Shown piece after piece: positions 58,390 to 64,000 of a stretch of DNA of 64,000 bases. How positions within the stretch are numbered: position 1 is the first letter of the stretch; each line of letters begins with the position of its first letter. The position numbers and the translations under genes are program-made. The stretch lies in NCBI RefSeq assembly GCF_002871945.2, contig NZ_CP126963.1:1798001-1862000 (forward strand), read 5' to 3'. Source of the stretch: Gleimia hominis (GTDB lineage Bacteria; Actinomycetota; Actinomycetes; Actinomycetales; Actinomycetaceae). The notes under the pieces were generated by a model. That model did no database searches, was not told the origin of the DNA, and worked only from the letters and a program-made list of their open reading frames with translations.

Positions 58390-59211
58390 ATGCAGTCCGA
58401 TTCTTTCTCCCAACGCTCGACTATCCGCAGTATTGCGAATGTCCTGGCAAGTACCGATTTGCCGGGCCTAAGCGGAAGCCAAATCGACGAGCTTCTCCTC
58501 GACATTGGTGCGCCACCGCGTGTTGCCGGGAGTAAGCGAGAAGGACTGTTTGGCGCGCTTACGGAAGGAATGTCCGCAGCGCAAGCAGGTCAACTCACTC
58601 GTGAGTTCATAACGACTGCGATGAGCCCGGCACGGCATACCACCGATCGTCAGCGTTGGAATGATTTGCGCCGCTTGCTCAACAAGGTGCTGGCGACCGA
58701 AGGATGGCATATCGACGATGCTGGCGAGTTGACCCAACTCGCTGAGGCGGCACGCACATTCGATGATATCGAGCGTCTTACCAGCTCTCTCGTGGAGGAA
58801 CTTCAGCGGCGCGGTACCCACGAACGCCTAATGGAGTATTGCAGCCAAGAACTGATCGCAGAGTCTCTGTTCCACGCGATATCCGAGGCAGCCAAGTCGA
58901 TCCCTGACCGCATCCGTATCCTTACTAGCTTGACCGACGATGGTCAGGAGTTGTTCGACGCAGCTTTGGGAACAAACAATTCTGCCCCTAAGCTCGTGAT
59001 TAATAGCTTTTCCACGGAGTCGGAAAAATCAGAGCACAAGGGTTTTAAGAACCTGCTTATAGGGATCCACGGGCACTATCGCAATCCCCGCGCTCACAAA
59101 ACCCGACTAGGTAGTGAGGAAGGTAAACATGACTTCCTCGATGCCTTCAGCTTGTTCTCCTATGTCCATCGTCGCCTCGATTCCGCCCAGCAATATCAGT
59201 CCTTCATGTAG
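58390..59211 (+). CDS. TIGR02391/Ymh-like HEPN-fold protein, probable prophage cargo (defence) gene
   Basis: The 273-residue protein has helical N-terminal parts. Its C-terminal domain (residues 155-270) fits TIGR02391/Ymh: LIAESLFHAISEAAK, DDGQELFDAALG, GFKNLLIGIHGHYRNPRAHK. RNPRAH is the RX4H motif of HEPN ribonuclease-like proteins. It is the only sizeable gene on the plus strand within the replication module and ends tail-to-tail with the polymerase gene, overlapping by 16 bases. Independent expression from the lysogen is expected. An abortive-infection or superinfection role is inferred, not shown. Confidence 0.75.
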   Translation: MQSDSFSQRSTIRSIANVLASTDLPGLSGSQIDELLLDIGAPPRVAGSKREGLFGALTEGMSAAQAGQLTREFITTAMSPARHTTDRQRWNDLRRLLNKVLATEGWHIDDAGELTQLAEAARTFDDIERLTSSLVEELQRRGTHERLMEYCSQELIAESLFHAISEAAKSIPDRIRILTSLTDDGQELFDAALGTNNSAPKLVINSFSTESEKSEHKGFKNLLIGIHGHYRNPRAHKTRLGSEEGKHDFLDAFSLFSYVHRRLDSAQQYQSFM

Positions 59212-61157
59212 AAATCACACACGTACCCGTCTGCCGCTAGCGGCAACCCCGCTGCCCAGTCAGGCGTAATGGCCATCAGTTTGCAGATCTCGTCCACGGT
59301 GGCCGTGGCGGTCTCCACCACGATCTCGTCGTGGACGTGCATGACGATCCTGTGCCCAGCGCGATCGACCTGGTGCATGCCGAAAGTGAGCAGGTCTCGG
59401 GCGACGGCTTGGACGATGTTCTCGGTGAGTTTCCCACCGTAGGTTTCCAACTGGCCCCACTTTCGACCCGTCGTGATGCCCTCGTGCGTGATGGCAGTGC
59501 CACCGAACCTGTTCTCACCCAGCTTGGGTTTGACGTAGGCCAGGCGGCGTCCGGAGGGCAGGCGGATGAACATGATCCCGGATTCCACGGTGAAGGTCAG
59601 CGCACCAACACTTGTCGGCAGGCGGGTAGAGATGGCCTCGATGGCGGCGGCGTTGATGTCGGCCCACAGCTGCACGACGTTCGGGTTGGCTGCCCGCCAC
59701 GCGTCGACCAGCGGCTGGAGCTCGGACTCGGCGAGCCCCATCCGCAGCGCCCCCATGGCTTTCAGGGCACCGACGCCGCCTTGATAGCCACAGGCGAGCA
59801 CTGCGATCTTGCCCTTCTGACGCAGCTCGGCGTTGGCTCCGTGCTTGTCGACGGGGACCCCGAACATGCGGCTCGCGGTCTCGCAGTACAAATCCTTCCC
59901 GTCACGGAAGGCCTCAAGCGTGGTGGCCTCGCCTGCAAGCCACGCGATGACCCGCGCCTCGATCGCGGAGAAGTCGGCCACCACGAACCGGTGCCCGTCG
60001 GCGGGGATGAACGCCGTGCGGATGAGCTGCGAGAGGGTGTCGGGAACGGAGTCGTAGAGCAGCTCGACCGCATCATAGTTTCCGGTCCTCACGAGGCTTC
60101 TGGCCTCACTGAGGTCTGGTAGGTAGTTGCGGGGCAGGTTTTGGACTTGGACGAGGCGGCCAGCGAAACGCCCGGTGCGCCCTGCCCCATAGAACTGGAG
60201 GAATCCCCGTCCGCGCCCATCACGACCTGCCACGTGCTGCATGGCCTCGTACTTCTTCACCGACGACTTCGCAAGCTCACCGCGCAGCAGGAGGACCTCA
60301 CGCACCTGGCCGGTAGCGGTGTCGAGCGCGGCGGCGACTTCGTCTTTCGTCAGTGACTGCAGGGGCGTGCCGTGATCGGCAAGCCACTCCTTGAGCTGGA
60401 TCGGCGAGTTCGGGTTCTCCAGTCCAGTGAGTTCCTGGGCGCGGGTCAGTGTGGCGGCGCGGTGCTGCCGGTCGCACGCCACAGCGTTGTCCACGAGCAC
60501 CCGGTCGAGCCGAATGCCGGTGTCGTTGACGTTCTGGTCCAGGGCGTAGGTGTCCCACTCGGCTTCGGGCATCGGGAAACCGGCGAGCCGGTCGTGGATG
60601 GCCAACTCCACCTCGACGTCGCGCCGGTTGTAGGAGATGAACTGCTCCCACCCGTCCGGGTCGGATGCGGGTGGATTGCGCATCCCGCCCTGGTTGAAGA
60701 CGCTGGGTGTGGCCGGGGTACAGAACTGGCGGATGAGTTTCTTACCTGCACTGTCTTTGCGCACCGGCAGGTCAAGGACGGTGGCGACCTGATCCAGGCT
60801 CATCGGCAGGCCGAGGTAGGCGGACCAGACCATGGTGCAGCGCCACTGCGCTGGGTCCAGAAAGTTACGACCGGCGATGAGATCTGGGTGGTGTCGGGCC
60901 AGCCAAGCAGATAAGCACACACGCTCGAAGGCAGCATTGAACGCCCACTTTGTCACGCCCGGATCAACCAGCGCCTCTGCAACCTCGGCAGGTAGCTGCT
61001 CACTCGAGGCCACATCAACGACCTTAACGGGATTGCCGTCGATGGAGTAGCCAAACAGGAGAACGTCGAAGTCTGGGTGTTCGGCATAAGGGTAGACCCC
61101 AGATTTGGTGAGGTTGACGGGCGAAAATGTTTCAAGATCAACGAAAAGCTCATGCAC
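59196..61157 (-). CDS. Phage family A DNA polymerase
   Basis: The 653-residue protein has a 3'-5' exonuclease domain (HELFVDLETFSPVN with the first aspartate-glutamate pair near residue 7; SYNRRDVEVELAIH near 190). The polymerase domain has motif A VVADFSAIEARVIAWLAGE near 400, motif B KGKIAVLACGYQGGVGA near 450 and motif C VMHVHDEIVVE near 615. It replicates the phage genome. The start is placed at GTG 61157 with GTGGAG 9 bases upstream; an earlier in-frame start at 61196 is possible. Confidence 0.94.
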   Translation of the reverse strand: MHELFVDLETFSPVNLTKSGVYPYAEHPDFDVLLFGYSIDGNPVKVVDVASSEQLPAEVAEALVDPGVTKWAFNAAFERVCLSAWLARHHPDLIAGRNFLDPAQWRCTMVWSAYLGLPMSLDQVATVLDLPVRKDSAGKKLIRQFCTPATPSVFNQGGMRNPPASDPDGWEQFISYNRRDVEVELAIHDRLAGFPMPEAEWDTYALDQNVNDTGIRLDRVLVDNAVACDRQHRAATLTRAQELTGLENPNSPIQLKEWLADHGTPLQSLTKDEVAAALDTATGQVREVLLLRGELAKSSVKKYEAMQHVAGRDGRGRGFLQFYGAGRTGRFAGRLVQVQNLPRNYLPDLSEARSLVRTGNYDAVELLYDSVPDTLSQLIRTAFIPADGHRFVVADFSAIEARVIAWLAGEATTLEAFRDGKDLYCETASRMFGVPVDKHGANAELRQKGKIAVLACGYQGGVGALKAMGALRMGLAESELQPLVDAWRAANPNVVQLWADINAAAIEAISTRLPTSVGALTFTVESGIMFIRLPSGRRLAYVKPKLGENRFGGTAITHEGITTGRKWGQLETYGGKLTENIVQAVARDLLTFGMHQVDRAGHRIVMHVHDEIVVETATATVDEICKLMAITPDWAAGLPLAADGYVCDFYMKD

Positions 61158-61182
61158 GGTATCGGCTCCACAATGCGGTAAG

Positions 61183-61223
61183 GGCCGGGAGACCACACAC
61201 GTGTGGTGCGTGGTCTCCCGGCC
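61183..61223. repeat. Perfect 14-bp hairpin upstream of the polymerase gene
   Basis: GGCCGGGAGACCAC and GTGGTCTCCCGGCC enclose a 13-base loop that itself contains ACACGTGT. It lies between the 69-residue gene and the polymerase. There is no T-run, so attenuation or RNA processing is as likely as termination. Confidence 0.75.
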
Positions 61224-61235
61224 AGGGGGTGATGG

Positions 61236-61445
61236 TTACTGTTCAGCAGGCGTGGGATACTGCTCGCGCTGCGCTTCGGCATCTGCCATGAGCTGGGTGA
61301 CGCACTGGCGCTCTTTGCGGATCGCGCGGTTTTCAAGCCACGAGGCCAGCCATGCCCCGAGCAGGTGACCTACGATGGAACCGATCGCCCAGGCAACAAT
61401 CAGAGTCGTTCCGGCCCACAGCGCTGCTGAATAACACTCGTTCAT
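61236..61445 (-). CDS. Small phage membrane protein
   Basis: The 69-residue protein has one hydrophobic stretch (TTLIVAWAIGSIVGHLLGAWLASW, residues 13-36) and a charged helical tail (ENRAIRKERQCVTQLMADAEAQ). GGAGAAACATC precedes the ATG. It lies between the DUF2815 and polymerase genes. Function unknown. Confidence 0.65.
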   Translation of the reverse strand: MNECYSAALWAGTTLIVAWAIGSIVGHLLGAWLASWLENRAIRKERQCVTQLMADAEAQREQYPTPAEQ

Positions 61446-61462
61446 GATGTTTCTCCGTTCTC

Positions 61463-62017
61463 CTAGTTGAGGAAGTCATCCGACGCGGTGGTCAAGCCTC
61501 CGAAGTCGGCCTCGGCGCTGATGCGGTTGCCGCCGAGCGGTTCGCCATCTCGCAGCTTCTGGATGTTGCCCAGCCCGCAGGCGATACCCCGGTTGCCGTT
61601 CGTGTTGAACGCGTAGAAGCTGATGCTCACCCGTGCGTAGCAGCCCGAGTAGACCTCGGTTGCGTCCAGGATGGGCTGCAGGTCAGTACCCACGACCTGT
61701 GGCGGGGTGGTCGAGTTGGCGTTGACGAACATCGCGTTCGCATACGCCGCATCGTCACGATCGATGTCACCATCGCGCAGCGGGAGCTTCAAGGCGGCCT
61801 TGTTCGGTCGCTTGCCACCGAACTTGCCAATCCCGGCATCGATTGCCGCGTCAATGGCGCGTTCGATCTTGGCCAGGGTCTCGGTGTCGGACTTCGGGAT
61901 GATCAGCGACACGGAGTACTTGGGCTTGCCGCCCTGGATGGACTTCGCCTCGAAAATGTTGGCGTAGGACAGGCGAACCTCGCCGGTGACCACACGGGTC
62001 GGATTCATCTGTGACAT
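61463..62017 (-). CDS. DUF2815 family protein, single-strand DNA-binding-like
   Basis: The 184-residue protein matches DUF2815: VRLSYANIFEAKSIQGGKPKYSVSLIIPKSD at the start, KLPLRDGDIDRDDAAYANAMFVNANS in the middle and YSGCYARVSISFYAFNTNGNRGI near the end. The family has an OB-like fold similar to gp2.5 single-strand DNA-binding proteins. It is encoded beside DUF2800 and the polymerase as usual. Confidence 0.9.
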   Translation of the reverse strand: MSQMNPTRVVTGEVRLSYANIFEAKSIQGGKPKYSVSLIIPKSDTETLAKIERAIDAAIDAGIGKFGGKRPNKAALKLPLRDGDIDRDDAAYANAMFVNANSTTPPQVVGTDLQPILDATEVYSGCYARVSISFYAFNTNGNRGIACGLGNIQKLRDGEPLGGNRISAEADFGGLTTASDDFLN

Positions 62018-62043
62018 TCTTGTCTTACCTTCTTTCTTGTTCG

Positions 62044-63177
62044 TTACTTGATGGCAGTGAATTCATCTGTTGCTGACTGGATCACGAGAGCGGTCCTTTT
62101 ATCGGAGGTGGGCACCAGCGTGGGCTTACCAGCAGGTTTGACCACAAGGCCCCCGAGGAGATCGGAAAAGCGCTTCTTGCCCAGCTGCTTCTCCAGCGCG
62201 GTGATCGTCTTGAGCTTGCGATCCCACACATCGACACCGGCCGCCTCAGCCGCCTGGGCGACAGCAGCCTCGTCGGAGTATTTGCGGATCGAGCGGCCCT
62301 CGACGAGCTTGAACCCCGGCCAGGTCTTGCCCTGGTTCACCGCCAGCGACAGCGCGTGCGCTTCCACATCGGCAGCCCAGGCCTTCAAATCCGGAAGCTG
62401 GGCCAGCACCTGTGCGATCTCGGCATCGGTGAGCTCGGCAGGTGGTGCGAACTCATGTTTGGCAAGCGCAAGGTTCGCCTCAGCACGCGTTCGGCAGGTA
62501 GGTGAGAGTTTGCAGAACCGGCACCACTCACCGGGAGCGAACTCGCCATCACCGCTGGCAGCCAGCGCGGCACGAGGCTTCACCACCTGTTCCGCCCACG
62601 CCTCCAGCTCAAACACCGGGATCGTCCACGTCGAGACGTTCGAGCGCCTGGGCTGGAAGATCGTCACCGCCACTTCGGTGATGTCGTAAAGCGACCCGAA
62701 CGCATTCAACGCTCCGAGCGCATACAACATGAGCTGCGGGTTGTGCTCGGCCTCGACCATGACACCCTGGCCGTACTTCAAATCGATGATCTGAAGCGTG
62801 GGCTCAGCGATGATCACGCAGTCGCCAGTGCCGAACCCACCCGGCACCACGTGGGAGAAGTCCAGGCGCTGCTCGATGAGCACTTGCGGATCAGCACACG
62901 CCTGCCGCACATCACGCACCCGCTCCTGGACGAAGGCCACGTAGTCATCCGTCAGGGCATCCATCTGCTCGTCATGCCAGCTCGAGACAGGCTTCGTGGT
63001 CGGCGCGTCATGCAGGGCGCGGCGCAGCTTCCACTCCGCAAGCGCATGCGCGGCGGTTCCCTGCTCGGCAGCCTGCGAGGAGGACTCCGGCAGCCCGGCC
63101 TCCAGCGTTGCCGACGGCGGGCAGGCCAACCAGCGGTGCGCTCCCGAGGCGCTGAGCAGTGCGTGCTGGTCAGGCAT
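62044..63177 (-). CDS. DUF2800 family RecB-like nuclease
   Basis: The 377-residue protein starts MPDQHALLSASGAHRWLACPPS, with EQGTAAHALAEWKLRR near residue 40. It has the PD-(D/E)XK core TGDCVIIAEPTLQIIDLKYGQG near residue 118 and a Cys cluster (WCRFCKLSPTCRTRAEAN near 213) like the iron-sulfur site of Cas4/RecB-type nucleases. It probably processes DNA ends in phage recombination. The ATG at 63177 overlaps the end of the upstream gene. Confidence 0.9.
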   Translation of the reverse strand: MPDQHALLSASGAHRWLACPPSATLEAGLPESSSQAAEQGTAAHALAEWKLRRALHDAPTTKPVSSWHDEQMDALTDDYVAFVQERVRDVRQACADPQVLIEQRLDFSHVVPGGFGTGDCVIIAEPTLQIIDLKYGQGVMVEAEHNPQLMLYALGALNAFGSLYDITEVAVTIFQPRRSNVSTWTIPVFELEAWAEQVVKPRAALAASGDGEFAPGEWCRFCKLSPTCRTRAEANLALAKHEFAPPAELTDAEIAQVLAQLPDLKAWAADVEAHALSLAVNQGKTWPGFKLVEGRSIRKYSDEAAVAQAAEAAGVDVWDRKLKTITALEKQLGKKRFSDLLGGLVVKPAGKPTLVPTSDKRTALVIQSATDEFTAIK

Positions 63178-63580
63178 CAGCAATCGCTTCCGCTTGCTCC
63201 AGCAGCCGCCCGAACTTGGACGGGTCAACCTCGGAGAGCTTGTTTGCGCCAGCTGCCTGGATGAGCTCACGCACCTGCGCGGTATGGCCCGCCTGTGACA
63301 GGCGCGCCAACACCGTGCGGACCTGCTCCAACGACACCGGCACAACCTCCGGAGCCGGTGCCGGGGCTGGCGGCTGGTGGGCCGCTTCGTACTCTTCGAC
63401 TGCAGCTTCCAGCGCAGGCTGGGCAAGCTGGGCTGCGGCGATCGGGCGAGCCCCCGACATACACGGGTGATCCTCGAACGATTCCCACGCGGCATCTTCG
63501 ATCGCAGAGGCCAGCATCGTGACCCCCTCCGCGATCCGGTTCAGCGCCGGGACGTAGCGGTTCGCTTCGGTGACGTTCAC
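63170..63580 (-). CDS. Phage hypothetical protein of the recombination module
   Basis: The 136-residue protein has an N-terminal helix (NVTEANRYVPALNRIAEGVTML), a Pro/Ala-rich linker near residue 72 and a C-terminal helical part (LEQVRTVLARLSQAGHTAQVRELIQAAGANKLSEVDPSKFGRLL). The final part resembles a small helical domain found in phage proteins near DUF2800. Overlaps at both ends place it in the operon. Function unknown. Confidence 0.65.
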   Translation of the reverse strand: MNVTEANRYVPALNRIAEGVTMLASAIEDAAWESFEDHPCMSGARPIAAAQLAQPALEAAVEEYEAAHQPPAPAPAPEVVPVSLEQVRTVLARLSQAGHTAQVRELIQAAGANKLSEVDPSKFGRLLEQAEAIADA

Positions 63581-63819
63581 GCGGCATCACCACCGCTCCG
63601 GGTAACGCCGACGGCACGGGCCAGCGCCAGGAGGTCGTCGTCTGGGCGGATGATTTCTACTGAGCGGACCTGGTTGCCCGGCACGAGAACGGTGAGCTGC
63701 TGGGGGTTGCCGAGCAGCTTGCGGGCGATCCTGCTTCGGATGCTGACCTTGCGGGCAGAGACCGCAGCGTCAGGTTCGGGCTGGTCAGTCAACGTGACCT
63801 TGAGACGATGCTTGGACAT
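63577..63819 (-). CDS. Small basic phage protein
   Basis: The 80-residue protein starts MSKHRLKVTLTDQPEPDAAV, with RKVSIRSRIARKLLGNPQQLTVLVPGNQVRSVEI. AAGGAGGAAACG precedes the ATG, and the stop overlaps the next gene by 4 bases (ATGA-type). No family is recognised; it is an early gene of the recombination module. Confidence 0.65.
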   Translation of the reverse strand: MSKHRLKVTLTDQPEPDAAVSARKVSIRSRIARKLLGNPQQLTVLVPGNQVRSVEIIRPDDDLLALARAVGVTRSGGDAA

Positions 63820-63881
63820 CGTTTCCTCCTTGTGAATCAGATGAGCGTCGGTTTGTGCTGGCCTTCATGTGGGCCGGGCAC

Positions 63882-64000
63882 TCATACGCCCCCGACGGGA
63901 GCCAGATCCGGACACTCCTGCTCGATGAATTCGCGAAGCTTCTTCAGAGCCCGCTTGACCGAGCGCCCGATGCTGTTCGCTCGCTTGGCTACATCGGCTT
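63882..64000 (-). CDS. C-terminus of a phage protein running off the right edge
   Basis: The open minus frame reads ADVAKRANSIGRSVKRALKK, then LREFIEQECPDLAPVGGV and a stop at 63882. The helix pattern suggests the recognition helix and tail of a helix-turn-helix or sigma-like regulator, but only 39 codons are visible. Confidence 0.5.
   Translation of the reverse strand, partial: ADVAKRANSIGRSVKRALKKLREFIEQECPDLAPVGGV

Larger units (their letters stand above)
21632..64000. mobile_element. Integrated siphophage genome (prophage), right end outside the window
   Basis: Serine recombinases at the left edge, lysis, tail, head, packaging, replication and early genes follow in standard siphophage order, almost all on the minus strand. 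The structural set (terminase, portal, protease, capsid, connectors, tail chaperones, tape measure, Dit, tail endopeptidase, holin, endolysin) shows no broken gene. A 4.2-kb resistance element is inserted at 42995-47198. The right attachment site is not reached. Confidence 0.9.

Overview
The window joins about 21.6 kb of actinobacterial chromosome to more than 42 kb of an integrated siphophage genome, and a 4.2-kb IS6100/class 1 integron element sits inside the phage. The host looks like a moderately GC-rich member of the Actinomycetota. The evidence is GTG/TTG starts with strong Shine-Dalgarno sites, a class Ib nrdHIE cluster with NrdR boxes, a DtxR-type iron box, and a surface protein ending in a LAXTG-like sorting signal. 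A lineage such as Actinomycetaceae is plausible, but the species cannot be named from the sequence alone.

Chromosome (1-21631). From the left come a partial nucleosidase-like gene (minus), L-serine dehydratase sdaA, and nrdH-nrdI-nrdE. An MNT antitoxin with a truncated HepT toxin follows, bracketed by two almost identical terminators. Next is a DASS-family anion transporter on the minus strand, divergent from an apparent polyol operon (FGGY kinase, glycerol-3-phosphate-dehydrogenase-like enzyme, DeoR regulator, MFS transporter). Positions 12.9-14.8 kb are a scrambled accessory island: IS3-family debris around an AT-rich secreted protein and a small membrane protein, bounded by a diverged copy of the transporter 3' end. 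Then come an FG-GAP repeat surface protein behind an iron box, CTP synthase pyrG, and hsdM, which is cut off at codon 206.

Prophage (about 21632 to beyond 64000). Almost every gene is on the minus strand. Read in the direction of transcription (right to left) the modules are: regulator and recombination/replication genes (DUF2800, DUF2815, family A DNA polymerase); antirepressor; primase-helicase, VRR-NUC nuclease, SNF2-type helicase and an ArpU/sigma-like protein; HNH endonuclease and small terminase; a phage-borne S-adenosylmethionine synthetase beside a ParB-DNA methyltransferase fusion; large terminase, portal, ClpP-like protease and HK97-fold capsid; connectors and tail genes, including a programmed -1 frameshift between the tail chaperones; holin and a CW_7 amidase endolysin; and two back-to-back large serine recombinases at the left end next to interrupted hsdM. 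One plus-strand gene (58390-59211) carries a HEPN-like RX4H motif and looks like a cargo gene.

Resistance element (42995-47198). Two direct IS6100 copies of 880 bp enclose a truncated intI1, a fused attI1-sul1, and orf5. A perfect 8-bp duplication (GATCTGGG) flanks the whole unit and not each IS, so it arrived as one unit in the prophage. It landed one base pair from the stop codon of a small phage gene, so phage coding content is nearly intact. Sulfonamide resistance is therefore carried on an apparently complete prophage structural module.
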